In this document: positions 54,388 to 63,334 of the stretch, in pieces
Position numbering within the stretch: the stretch's first letter is position 1
How the letters are laid out: each line of letters begins with the position of its first letter
NCBI RefSeq assembly: GCF_006516965.1
Contig: NZ_VHLH01000027.1
Location: 1-64,000, forward strand
DNA length: 64,000 nt
Direction: 5' to 3'
Source of the DNA: Pararhizobium mangrovi
GTDB taxonomy: Bacteria > Pseudomonadota > Alphaproteobacteria > Rhizobiales > Rhizobiaceae
The notes under the pieces: model-generated
What the model was told of the DNA's origin: nothing
Database searches by the model: none
What the model saw: only the letters and a program-made list of their open reading frames with translations
Made by a program: the position numbers and the translations under genes

Positions 54388-55289
54388 GGCTAGATTTCAA
54401 TGTGCTGTGGGTTGAGGACCAACCCAACAATGTATCTGACCAAATGGAGCGCATCGCTTCCCAAATTAGGAAAGAGGGTTTCCGGCTCGCTGTCAAATTT
54501 GCGCCATCTGTGGATGATGCGACTAAATATTTGGATGAAGAAATCTACGGCGATCATGTCGACTTGATTTTGATGGATTACGATCTTGGTCCGGGGAAGT
54601 CAGGAGACGAGGGGCTTACGGAGGTCCGGGCGATATTTCCATATAAGGATCTGATATTTTATTCTGCCAAAGCGACGGCAGACCTGGCGAAGATGGCAAG
54701 CAAAAGAAATATTCAGGGAATTTTTACAGCACATCGACCTGATTTGCCTGGTGTAGTAGAAGAGGTTTTTAGGAACCTCGTCCGAAAGGTCTTGGATATC
54801 GATCACTCGCGTGGGATTGTGATGGGGGCGACAAGTGATATAGACAAAGTCATATTTGATGGGCTTTCTAAAGTGTTCGATGGCTGCAACGCGGAGCAGA
54901 GAGCCCAAGCAATTCAGGCCATTCAAAAACGCCTAGATGAAAAACAAAGGGAATTTGAAAAATCGGTCGAGGCGATCAAGGCCGTAACGCATGTGACAGA
55001 GCTAACCGACCACCATCGCATTTATACAAGTGATGATCGCTTTAGACTTCTTCAAAAACTAATGAAGCAACTCGATTTGCACAAAGAGCACAGCGTCAAG
55101 TTCAATGGCTATCGTGAAACCGTCATGCCGAAACGCAACGATCTGGCTCATATACGCGTTGAAAAGAATGGGTTTTCCCGCAAATTCTACGATAGCAAGG
55201 GTGCCGAGGTCACAGCAGCAGATATGCGCGCACTCAGGGTTGCGCTTCTAGAGTTTCAGGAAATTTTAGACGCTGCTTTTCCCGAATAG
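54384..55289 (+). CDS. Receiver protein with HEPN-like output domain
   Basis: A 301-residue protein. The N-terminal receiver (about 5-130) has the acidic pair in LWVEDQP (Glu11, Asp12), phosphoacceptor Asp65 in LILMDYDLGPG and Ser/Ala in IFYSAKA; the usual Lys-Pro is not obvious. A long helical part follows (about 150-300) containing KRNDLAHIRV, in which Arg251-Asn252-x3-His256 fits the RNxxxH motif of HEPN RNase domains, with flanking helices of the right kind. If so, phosphorylation by the upstream kinase would gate an RNA-cleaving toxin. Its last 56 bases overlap the convergent methyltransferase gene. Confidence 0.75.
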   Translation: MRLDFNVLWVEDQPNNVSDQMERIASQIRKEGFRLAVKFAPSVDDATKYLDEEIYGDHVDLILMDYDLGPGKSGDEGLTEVRAIFPYKDLIFYSAKATADLAKMASKRNIQGIFTAHRPDLPGVVEEVFRNLVRKVLDIDHSRGIVMGATSDIDKVIFDGLSKVFDGCNAEQRAQAIQAIQKRLDEKQREFEKSVEAIKAVTHVTELTDHHRIYTSDDRFRLLQKLMKQLDLHKEHSVKFNGYRETVMPKRNDLAHIRVEKNGFSRKFYDSKGAEVTAADMRALRVALLEFQEILDAAFPE

Positions 55290-56577
55290 CCGGCTTCGGA
55301 TTTTGCCATTCATCCAAAAGCTTTGCTACCGACAAGCCGATAGCCTCCGCGACGAGTGGAGGAACCGCGTTCGCGACTTGCGTAAATCTTGGCACTTCCA
55401 TCTTACGCCGCTCACCGCCGGTCGTATATTTCCCCTTAAAGGCAAACCAGTCAGGGAAGCTCTGGAGCCGTGCGTTCTCCCTTACACAAAGGGCTCGCGG
55501 CTCTGAATAATGGATTAGGTCGTCAGGCATGCTCGTGACGGTCGGAGAGGGCGCGTTGGGATCAAGGACCCGGATCGCGCTTTTCTTGAGGCCAAAGCTC
55601 GCCTTTATCTCTGACGACAGCGACACATTGAGCCGCCCATCTGCGTGGCATAAGTCGATGATTTTCGCAAAGCGAGCCACAATTTCCGGTCGATGCCGCG
55701 CAAGCCGTGTATCGGGAGGGATACCTACCCACCCGTCGTTCATCAATCTTTGGAACGCTGTTAGCGGGCCTTGATATGCGATGTCCTGGAACCCGGCGCT
55801 GTCGCGGCTAGGTATCTTGCCGTTCCGCGAGACCTCCAAGTCTGAGATCGCCGCTTTGGTGGAGACTGGCACACTGGAAATACCCTTACGGCGGAGGAAC
55901 GTTTGGCGATGACGCTCAACGGCGTCGAAAAGCTGTAGAGGGTCTATTCCGCTTCCCCTCCTAAAACCAATGATAAAGAACCTATGGCGCTTTTGCGGGA
56001 CGCCGAACAAAGATGTGTCGATCATCCTCGTGGAAACGTCGTAGTCCTCACCAAGGGCTTTGATGATCCACTGCGCGTAGTTCAATTTGCCGCCGTCCGC
56101 TGCGCTATCGTCGAAATCAGTCGTGATGCCGCGTACGTTTTCGATCAAGACAACGCGCGGTTTCAGAAGGCGCACGAATTCTAGGTACTGCTCTACAAGG
56201 CGATTTCGCGGGTCATTGGGATTGCGCTTGCCGGCGCTTGAAAACCCCTGACACGGAGGTCCCCCCACCAGCATATCCACCTTACCGGCACATGCAGCAA
56301 GCTGCTGGCGATGGGTCGTTAGCAGGTCCGCGACATCGGTGGCGACCATAGGGAGCCAATCGGGCCATGCAAACCGGAACCGAGCATCTGGCACGATCAG
56401 ATTGTCATGCAATGTTTGAAAAGCGTTGGCGTCGTGTTCAACGGCGAAGAGGCCTTTCCAGCCAGCCTGCATCAGGCCAAGGCTGAGCCCGCCGCAACCC
56501 GCAAAAATGTCCACAAAAGTGTGTGCTGGTGAGAAATGGCCGTCCTTACGGGCATCCTCAGGTTTAGAAACTATCAT
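55234..56577 (-). CDS. DNA (cytosine-5-)-methyltransferase
   Basis: A 447-residue C5 methyltransferase with ordered motifs: I (FVDIFAGCGGLSLGLMQAGW), IV with the catalytic Cys (GGPPCQGFSSAGKRN), VI (VLIENVRG), VIII (VPQKRHRFFIIG) and X (QVANAVPPLVAEAIG). The target recognition region is about 240-330. It modifies cytosine in an unknown site. No restriction endonuclease gene is adjacent; its partners appear to be Vsr and the GHKL/receiver pair. The ATG at 56577 is preferred over an upstream TTG. Confidence 0.93.
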   Translation of the reverse strand: MIVSKPEDARKDGHFSPAHTFVDIFAGCGGLSLGLMQAGWKGLFAVEHDANAFQTLHDNLIVPDARFRFAWPDWLPMVATDVADLLTTHRQQLAACAGKVDMLVGGPPCQGFSSAGKRNPNDPRNRLVEQYLEFVRLLKPRVVLIENVRGITTDFDDSAADGGKLNYAQWIIKALGEDYDVSTRMIDTSLFGVPQKRHRFFIIGFRRGSGIDPLQLFDAVERHRQTFLRRKGISSVPVSTKAAISDLEVSRNGKIPSRDSAGFQDIAYQGPLTAFQRLMNDGWVGIPPDTRLARHRPEIVARFAKIIDLCHADGRLNVSLSSEIKASFGLKKSAIRVLDPNAPSPTVTSMPDDLIHYSEPRALCVRENARLQSFPDWFAFKGKYTTGGERRKMEVPRFTQVANAVPPLVAEAIGLSVAKLLDEWQNPKPAIREKQRLKFPETLEAQP

Positions 56578-56747
56578 GCTTTCCCCGCGGCGACGCAAGG
56601 CACATCATGCCAGCAGTTGTCAAGAAGCGCCAGGCGCAATCTGCCGGAAAGCAACTAAATTTCTGTTACACGCCCTAGTTGCCGCTTTTCAGCTGGTGGG
56701 CAACATGAATCATACTGAAAACTGACCTATCAAAAGAAGCGGGCGCA

Positions 56748-57485
56748 ATGAACAATAATTTCAAAAATAGAGGTAATCCTGAAAATCATCCATGGGGTTT
56801 TAATCAGCGCACAGTTCGGCCCATTCGCTTAAGTCTGATCACAAGAGTAATTAGCTTAGCGTTTCTTCTAGCTGTCGCCGTCTTAATCGTCGGAGCTGGA
56901 CTCGTCGCCTACTTAAATGTGCGCTCGGACGGTTGGGGCTCTGATGCCGCCGCCTGGGCACAAGTGTCGGGGTCTATGATCGCCATCATTGGCGCGTTGT
57001 GGATAGTGGCCAGTGAGGCACGCCAAGCTCGGCGAATCCGGCGGAAGCAAGGGGAGGAGGCTGCTTGGGGCGTTAGGTTTATTCTCATCCAAGCGCAATT
57101 TGAGTCGCAGATAGTCGCCGCGGAACTTACACAGGCAAATGAAGGTTTCGACACAGATGACATCCGGTCGTGGGTTCAACGAGCAAAACTAGCGAATTTG
57201 TCGTTAGAGACTCTGCTCACGTCATCCGGTCATATTCACCCAGCAGTGGTTGTGACGCTTTGCAATGCGAAAATCCTTGTTGAGCAGCTTTGTTCTGATC
57301 TTCAGGAATTTCAGGACTTGGTGACACGCGGCCAATCTCCGCCATCTTCAAAGATTTCTGATATCGTGAATGTACATGCAAGCCTTTCAGCGCTAATCGA
57401 GCACTATGACGCTCGAATTCGAGGCGTTCGGGAAGCGCTAGATCGCGGAGATGATATGCTGCCCTTGACAGAGTGGTGGTCATAA
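56748..57485 (+). CDS. Two-TM membrane protein of the island
   Basis: A 245-residue protein with two membrane segments (ISLAFLLAVAVLIVGAGLVA at about 35-54 and SGSMIAIIGALWIVA at about 75-89), then a basic stretch (RQARRIRRKQ) and a helical cytoplasmic domain of about 150 residues. Family unknown. It is transcribed away from the methyltransferase and is the last gene before the right att site. Its layout resembles membrane effectors of defence systems, but this is speculative. Confidence 0.65.
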   Translation: MNNNFKNRGNPENHPWGFNQRTVRPIRLSLITRVISLAFLLAVAVLIVGAGLVAYLNVRSDGWGSDAAAWAQVSGSMIAIIGALWIVASEARQARRIRRKQGEEAAWGVRFILIQAQFESQIVAAELTQANEGFDTDDIRSWVQRAKLANLSLETLLTSSGHIHPAVVVTLCNAKILVEQLCSDLQEFQDLVTRGQSPPSSKISDIVNVHASLSALIEHYDARIRGVREALDRGDDMLPLTEWWS

Positions 57486-57550
57486 TCAGTACAGGCAAAC
57501 AGCTCGACAGCTCGAAAACTGCTCTTGCTCACCAAGGAAAACCCACTTGC

Positions 57551-57601
57551 TTTCCTCGGAGCCGCCTTCCTCCGCTTTATGCGAAGGCGGCTCCGAGGAA
57601 A
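57551..57601. repeat. 19-bp perfect inverted repeat
   Basis: Arms TTTCCTCGGAGCCGCCTTC (57551-57569) and GAAGGCGGCTCCGAGGAAA (57583-57601) are perfect complements around a 13-base loop. It follows the last island gene and could terminate its transcript, but no T-run follows on either strand. A role as a protein-binding or excision-related site is possible. Confidence 0.85.
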
Positions 57602-57694
57602 ACAAGCTCTCTTAGGGTATCTATCTCTACCTATCTATTGGGCGGCGGGAGACGCGCCGGAGGTGGCGCGAATTGACTCGGATTTACCTTCGCG

Positions 57695-57716
57695 GTGCTT
57701 CCTATGTGCTTCCTTT
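57695..57716 (+). repeat. Two tandem 11-bp repeats near attR
   Basis: GTGCTTCCTAT then GTGCTTCCTTT, preceded by GATTTACC as at the left end. They match the units at 47419-47450 and lie 46 bases from attR. Confidence 0.7.
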
Positions 57717-57761
57717 AGGAAAACAGCGAAGCGACGAAATCATCCAAGTCATTGAAAAGAT

Positions 57762-57838
<77 letters not shown>

Positions 57839-58332
57839 GAGCTTGGTGGTCTTAGCCGATCGTTTCGGGCGCATCAATGGGCGATCGTCGGTTGGCGCGG
57901 TCGGGCGACTTTCGGGTGGGTTGGCTGTATCTGGGCATGCTTTCCGTGACGATGGTCTCGTGCGCGTTCTGTTATCGCCGTTCTGTTTGCATACGCGCGG
58001 TTTACGGCTTGCCGAGGAACCGGATCGTTGTCGGACGGGGCTTCTAATGCTGGTTCGAACCGACCCGATTCATCCACGGCGATGGTCGGCGAACGAACGC
58101 CGTTATGTTTCGGGGTTCAGCAGGCCTCATCGACATCCGTAGCGGTGCTTCGGCGTCTACCTTGCTGCGGGTCTCCTATGACAATGCGGGACGAGTGCAC
58201 GGCTGACCGTCGCCGTTTGGCCGCCGTATGTCCGTTGACGTCGACCCGTCCGAAAAGGCCGAGGGCGTGGCATTCGTGTGGAAAGTCGCGTCCTCGGCGA
58301 TGCTTAGCTACTGCCCGCTGCGGTTCCGAAGC
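57839..58332. other. Intergenic region right of the tRNA
   Basis: About 490 bases with no supportable gene; it should contain the tRNA promoter and the 3' end of the sugar-binding-protein transcript. Confidence 0.5.
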
Positions 58333-59331
58333 CTATTTGCTGCCCTTCAGACAGTTGTCGGCGTTGTCCCACGTGCAGGTGTCTAGACCGGTGTAGATCG
58401 TGTTTTCGACGCTCTTGCCTTCGGCGAGCTTCATCATGGTCATCGCCGCATCGTAACCCATCTGTTCCGGACGCTGGCCGACCAGCGCGTTGACACGATG
58501 ATCCTTGAGCGCCTGCATCTCCGGTTCGAGTGTATCGGCCGAGACGATCACGAAATCGCCGCTCTCGATCTTGCCCTTGATGGGGTTCGTGACCTGCGTA
58601 TAGGCCTGCGGGGCGAAGAGCGGCCAGCCGCCTTCGAGGACGAAGGCGTCGAGGTCGGGGTTCGCGGTCAGCGTGTCGGCCATCATCTGGTTGCCCTTGG
58701 CGGCGTCGTCGTCGGTGTAGAGCGGGCAGCCGCTGATCTCCGTCCAGCCGTTCTGGCCGGTCAGCTTCTCGGTGCCTTCCTTGCCGGAAAGCTCGTCGCG
58801 GGTGCCGGCCGCACGCTCGTTGATGTTGGCGGCGGCCGAGTTGCCGAGCACGAGGCAGATCTTGCCTCCCTTCGCCATGTGCTTCTTCAACTGCTTGGCG
58901 AGATCGACGCCGAGCTCGTGATTATCCGTGCCGACGAATGCCTTGCGCAGGTCCCGGTCCTTCTTGAGGAAGTCCGCGTCGGCGGTGATGACCGGGATGT
59001 TCGTCTTGCGCCGCTTCAGGAGCTGGGCGATCGCCGGTGCGTTCGATGGCGAAATGGCGATGGCCGCGACGCCCTTCGTCAGGAGGTCGTCGACGATCTG
59101 GACCTCGGCACCCTCGTCGGCCGCCGTGGCGGGGCCGGTGTAGTAGCAGGTGTAGCCGTTTTCCTTAAGTTCCTTGTTGGCACGCTCGCAACCCTGGTGC
59201 ATCAGGTCGAAATAGGGGTTGTCGAGGCCCTTGACGACCAGCGCCAGCGTCTTGAGGTTCTGTGCCGACGCCGGTGCCGCGGCCATGGCAAGCGCACCCG
59301 CCGCGACGAGACCCGTGATCAGTGTCTTCAT
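58333..59331 (-). CDS. Sugar ABC transporter substrate-binding protein (FrcB-like)
   Basis: A 332-residue periplasmic-binding protein (type 1 fold) with signal peptide MKTLITGLVAAGALAMAAAP (cleavage after ASA). ALVVKGLDNPYFDLMHQGCE opens the mature domain and AAIAISPSNAPAIAQLLKRR is typical of ribose/fructose binders. It is divergent from its ATPase and permease genes, so expression may be set separately. Fructose, ribose or mannose are likely ligands by analogy with FrcB. Confidence 0.85.
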   Translation of the reverse strand: MKTLITGLVAAGALAMAAAPASAQNLKTLALVVKGLDNPYFDLMHQGCERANKELKENGYTCYYTGPATAADEGAEVQIVDDLLTKGVAAIAISPSNAPAIAQLLKRRKTNIPVITADADFLKKDRDLRKAFVGTDNHELGVDLAKQLKKHMAKGGKICLVLGNSAAANINERAAGTRDELSGKEGTEKLTGQNGWTEISGCPLYTDDDAAKGNQMMADTLTANPDLDAFVLEGGWPLFAPQAYTQVTNPIKGKIESGDFVIVSADTLEPEMQALKDHRVNALVGQRPEQMGYDAAMTMMKLAEGKSVENTIYTGLDTCTWDNADNCLKGSK

Positions 59332-59616
59332 TGCATTCCTCCCGGTTGAAACGTCCTTCCAGCGGCGCCGTGCACCGTCTCCACCGGTCGCCCGAACCAG
59401 TTTTCGGGCGCTCGCCCCTTCCTCCTCGAAGCGGCGCGGCGGTCACGCAAAAGCGTGAAACAGAAGATAAGCGTTGGCTAAGGCGCGCTGTCAATGGCTT
59501 TCATCGTCGCCGCGCGCATTCTTTGCGGGCGGCGTTGACGGGTCTTGCGGATCGTGCATTCTTCCTTTCGTCCGACGGCGTGCGGACGGGAGGAACGCCG
59601 AGGGGAGGAGTGCTCT

Positions 59617-60357
59617 GTGGCCGTTCTCGAGCTTAACGGCATCTCGAAGCATTTCGGCGCGATCCGGGCGCTGAACAACGTCACGCTCTCGTTGGAGGCC
59701 GGTGAAGTTCTCGGCCTGATGGGCGACAACGGCGCGGGGAAATCGACGATCGTCAAGATCATCGCCGGCAACTTCCTGCCGTCCGAAGGCGAGATTCGTG
59801 TCGAGGGCAGGCCCGTACGGTTTCATCGGCCGATCGACGCGCGCGACAACGGCATCGAGGTCGTCTACCAGGACCTCGCGCTTTGCGACAATCTCACGGC
59901 GGCGGCCAACGTCTATCTCGGGCGCGAGCTGCGCCGCGGCATCGGCCCCTTCAAGATCATCGACTACAAGACGATGTACAGCCGCTCGCGAGAGCTCTTC
60001 GCCGAACTGAAGTCCGAGACGCGCCCGCGCGACCTCGTCCGGCAGATGTCCGGCGGGCAGCGTCAGGCGGTGGCGATCGCCCGGACGCGCCTTTCTCAGG
60101 CGCGCATCGTGCTGATGGACGAGCCGACGGCGGCGATCAGCGTGCGGCAGGTAGCCGAAGTGCTTCAGCTCATCGAACGGCTGAGGGACCAGGGCATCGC
60201 CGTCATCCTCATCAGTCACCGCATGCCGGACGTCTTCACGGTCGCCGACCGGGTCGCCGTCATGCGGCGCGGCCGCAAGGTCGCCGACAAACGCGTGGCC
60301 GATTCGTCGCCGGAGGAGGTGACGGGCCTGATCACCGGTGCGCTGGAGGTGGCTTGA
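59617..60357 (+). CDS. Sugar ABC transporter ATPase, single domain (FrcA-like)
   Basis: A 246-residue ATPase with Walker A GDNGAGKST, Q-loop VYQDLALCDN, signature MSGGQRQAV and Walker B IVLMDEPTAAI. Most ATPases of this sugar class (RbsA) carry two domains in about 500 residues; a single domain is the mark of the FrcA type. GTG start with GGGGAGGAG upstream. Confidence 0.88.
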   Translation: MAVLELNGISKHFGAIRALNNVTLSLEAGEVLGLMGDNGAGKSTIVKIIAGNFLPSEGEIRVEGRPVRFHRPIDARDNGIEVVYQDLALCDNLTAAANVYLGRELRRGIGPFKIIDYKTMYSRSRELFAELKSETRPRDLVRQMSGGQRQAVAIARTRLSQARIVLMDEPTAAISVRQVAEVLQLIERLRDQGIAVILISHRMPDVFTVADRVAVMRRGRKVADKRVADSSPEEVTGLITGALEVA

Positions 60358-60422
60358 AGGTGTAGGTACCGCCGTTTCCGGTGGTTCGAAAAGAGGCGGA
60401 GCCTTCGGCTTCGGGGGAGCGA

Positions 60423-61418
60423 ATGACGTCGTTGACTTCACACGATAGCGGTGCCGAGCAGACGCATACCCGCTGGAGCGGCCTTCTCGCCAATCAGGTC
60501 TTCTGGGTCGCGGTGGCGACCGTTCTCGCCTGCATTGTTCTCTCCTTCGCGACGAACTCGTTCGCGACCTCGCAGAACCTCTTCAACGTGACGCGCAATT
60601 TCGCCTTCGTGGCGATCGTCGCCCTAGGCATGACCGCGGTCATCGTCACCGCCGGCATCGACCTGTCGGTCGGCTCGACCATCGGGCTCGCCGGTGTCGT
60701 CATCTCCGTCGTCATGCATGCCGGCTTCTCGATCTGGATCGGCATCGCCGCGGCACTTTTGAGCGCGGTCGCCGTCGGTCTCGTGAACGGCATCCTCATC
60801 GCCTATGTCGGCATGCAGCCCTTCGTCGTTACGCTCGGCATGCTCAGCGTCGGGCGAAGCCTCGCGATGGTCATTTCGCAAAACCGCACGATCTTCGAGT
60901 TCGGTCCGGACGGGGGCAAGCTGCTGGCGCTCGGCGGCGGTTCGACCTTCGGCATCGCCAACCCCGTGCTGGTGCTCATCGTGCTTGCACTCGCCATGGG
61001 CTTCATCTTCCGCTTCACCCGCTGGGGCCGGCACATCTTCGCCGTCGGCGGAAACGAGCGTGCGGCCAATCTGACCGGCGTGCCGGTGCGCCGGCGCAAA
61101 TGCTCGGTCTATGTGCTGTGCGGCCTGATGGCCGGCATCGCGGCGGTCCTCGAAGTCGGCTGGCTCGGTGCTGTGACGACCGGGCTCGGCACCGGCGACG
61201 AGCTGCGCGTGATCGCCGCGACCGTGGTCGGCGGCGCCAATCTGATGGGTGGTGTCGGCAGCGCGTTCGGCGCGGTGATCGGGGCGGCCCTCATCGAGGT
61301 CATCCGCAACAGCCTCATCCTGCTCGGCGTCAATTCGTTCTGGCAGGGAACCTTCGTCGGCTCCTTCATCATCCTTGCGGTCCTATTCAATCGGCTGAGC
61401 CGATCCGGCAACGACTGA
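60423..61418 (+). CDS. Sugar ABC transporter permease (FrcC-like)
   Basis: A 331-residue membrane protein with eight to ten hydrophobic segments and the RbsC-family motifs VTAGIDLSVGSTIGLAGVV and FAVGGNERAANLTGVPV, then AATVVGGANLMGGVGSAFGA. It forms the channel with the ATPase encoded 65 bp upstream. GGGGGAG precedes the ATG. Confidence 0.9.
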   Translation: MTSLTSHDSGAEQTHTRWSGLLANQVFWVAVATVLACIVLSFATNSFATSQNLFNVTRNFAFVAIVALGMTAVIVTAGIDLSVGSTIGLAGVVISVVMHAGFSIWIGIAAALLSAVAVGLVNGILIAYVGMQPFVVTLGMLSVGRSLAMVISQNRTIFEFGPDGGKLLALGGGSTFGIANPVLVLIVLALAMGFIFRFTRWGRHIFAVGGNERAANLTGVPVRRRKCSVYVLCGLMAGIAAVLEVGWLGAVTTGLGTGDELRVIAATVVGGANLMGGVGSAFGAVIGAALIEVIRNSLILLGVNSFWQGTFVGSFIILAVLFNRLSRSGND

Positions 61419-61602
61419 ACCCTGCTGTACGGGTAGCGGGTTTCCGAGGCGCAACGGCATCCGCTGCATGCATGGCTTCGCATCGATGTCGCGTTTGCGA
61501 CGTCGCATTTTGAGTCTGCGCCGAGGCAGGGTATCGTCGCCGGCATCGGCACGCGCAGGTTGCGCGCCGAAACCGAAGACGAATTTCCGGAAGGGAACAT
61601 AG

Positions 61603-62649
61603 ATGAAGAAAACACTCCGATCGCTCATTCTCGGCGCGTGCGCGCTCGCGTTCGCCATGCCCGTCGGCAGCGCTCTCGCGCAGAGCAACGACAAGCCGGG
61701 CGAGGGGAAATCCATCAAGATGGCGCGCGCCACCTGGGACACCGGTTGGTGGCAGGCCGAAATCTATCGCCAGCTCTTCGAAAAGCTCGGCTACGACGTC
61801 GGCGATCCGTTGACGCTTTCGAATCCGCCCTTCTACCAGGCGGTCGGACAGGGCGACGTCGACCTCTGGGTGAACGGCTGGTTTCCTTCCCACAACACCT
61901 ACGAGAAGTTCTTCTCGCCGGGCGCCAAACGGGTCGGCTACGTCGCCAAGGGTGGTGCGCTGCAGGGCTTCCTCGTCGACAAGAAGTCGGCCGAGAAATA
62001 CCATATCAAGTATCTCTCCGACATTACCAAGCCGGAGGTGCAGAAGGCCTTCGACAGCAACGGCGACGGCAAGGCGGATCTCATCGCCTGTCCGCCAGGG
62101 TGGGGGTGCGAGAAGGACATCGCCCACATGATGGACGCCTACAAGCTGCACGGCCAGATCAATCTGGTGAAGGCCGGCTATTCCGCTTCGATGGCGGACG
62201 CGATCGCGCGCTACCAGAACGACCAGCCGATCCTCTTCTACACCTGGACGCCGAACTGGACGGTCGGTCTGCTGAAGCCCGGCAGGGACGTGCAGTGGCT
62301 GCAGGTAAAGAAGGTCGACCTGCCGAAGGAAGAGATGAGCCTCGCCGATGCCGCGACCGTGAAGGACGTGACCGGCTGCCCGAGCGACCCGTGCGTGCTC
62401 GGCTTCCCGGCGAACGACATCCGGCCGGTGGCCAACGTCAAGTTCCTCGATGCCAACCCGTCGGTGAACACCCTGCTCGAGGAGGTGCAGATCCCGCTTG
62501 GCGACATCTTCAAGCAGAACGCGAAGATGAACGACGGTGCCGACGGCCCGAAGGATCTGAAGAAGCAGGCGACCGACTGGATCGACGCGCACCAGGACGA
62601 GGTGAACGGCTGGCTCGACGACGCCCGGAAGGCGGCTTCGAAATCCTGA
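61603..62649 (+). CDS. Glycine betaine/proline-type binding protein (ProX-like)
   Basis: A 348-residue periplasmic protein with signal peptide (ILGACALAFAMPVGSALA) and an OpuAC/ProX fold: ARATWDTGWWQAEIYRQLFE and VDLWVNGWFPSHNTYE carry aromatic residues of the quaternary-amine box, and CPPGWGC is typical of ProX of proteobacteria. The matching permease and ATPase genes are not adjacent, so it is an orphan binding protein or works with a distant transporter. Confidence 0.87.
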   Translation: MKKTLRSLILGACALAFAMPVGSALAQSNDKPGEGKSIKMARATWDTGWWQAEIYRQLFEKLGYDVGDPLTLSNPPFYQAVGQGDVDLWVNGWFPSHNTYEKFFSPGAKRVGYVAKGGALQGFLVDKKSAEKYHIKYLSDITKPEVQKAFDSNGDGKADLIACPPGWGCEKDIAHMMDAYKLHGQINLVKAGYSASMADAIARYQNDQPILFYTWTPNWTVGLLKPGRDVQWLQVKKVDLPKEEMSLADAATVKDVTGCPSDPCVLGFPANDIRPVANVKFLDANPSVNTLLEEVQIPLGDIFKQNAKMNDGADGPKDLKKQATDWIDAHQDEVNGWLDDARKAASKS

Positions 62650-62666
62650 CCGGATAAACCGCGACG

Positions 62667-62695
62667 GCGATCGCCCATCATTTCCGGGCGATCGC
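62667..62695 (+). terminator. Hairpin after the ProX-like gene
   Basis: GCGATCGCCC and GGGCGATCGC form a perfect 10-bp stem with a 9-base loop, 18 bases after the stop. Little T-run follows. Confidence 0.6.
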
Positions 62696-63334
62696 ATTCG
62701 ACCTGCCATGGCGTAAGAGCGTCGACCGAAGGTCCGGGGGTACGCTGGTGTGGGTTGGCGCAGCGGGCCGTTGGAATCGTTCGTTCCATGTTGAGCGCAC
62801 GTCGGCACCGCAAACGAAAACGCCCTTTCCGCTTTCCATCTGAACGGTGTCTTCTCCTTCGTCGACGTAATCCTCGGGCTCGGCCCGAGGATCCAGCTCA
62901 CCGCGCCGTTGATTACGGTGTCGGGTATCCGCATGACCGCGCCTTCCACGTTCGATGCGGCACACCACTCGTATCGAAGCTGGCGTCAATTCTCAGGTCA
63001 GCCCGGGCACGACGGAGGGTGAGGGCGGGTCACCCTTCGATGGGCTTTGCGTCCGATGCCGTGTAAGCGACACTGTCGATGCTTCCGACAGAAATGAACG
63101 TCTTCAAAAATCCATCGCTATCGGCGCCTTTCGATCATTCGTCAGGGTGACACACCCATATGTCCGGCGGGAAATCCTTAAGCTCGTCCAATAATCGAAC
63201 CGGGAACGGAACCCTCTGCGCGTCCGACCATTCGGTCTGCGGCATTCGACGCGTCGCCGTCGCGTTCCGGCCGATCACGCCAGGCGCGGCGGCCGATCAT
63301 CGACATTCCCGCCTACTCATCCCAAAGGCTACCC
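62696..63334. other. Intergenic region before the EEP gene
   Basis: About 640 bases with no supportable gene. It holds a 10-bp inverted repeat at 62870-62892 (ATCCTCGGGC-tcg-GCCCGAGGAT) of unknown role and a weak EcfG-like match (GGAAC at 63213, 16 bases, CATT) upstream of the next gene. Confidence 0.45.

Noticed and set aside
63213-63237. GGAAC-N16-CATT as an EcfG promoter for the EEP gene
   Set aside because: The -10 element is off by one and the context is weaker than at the other sites; kept only as a note.
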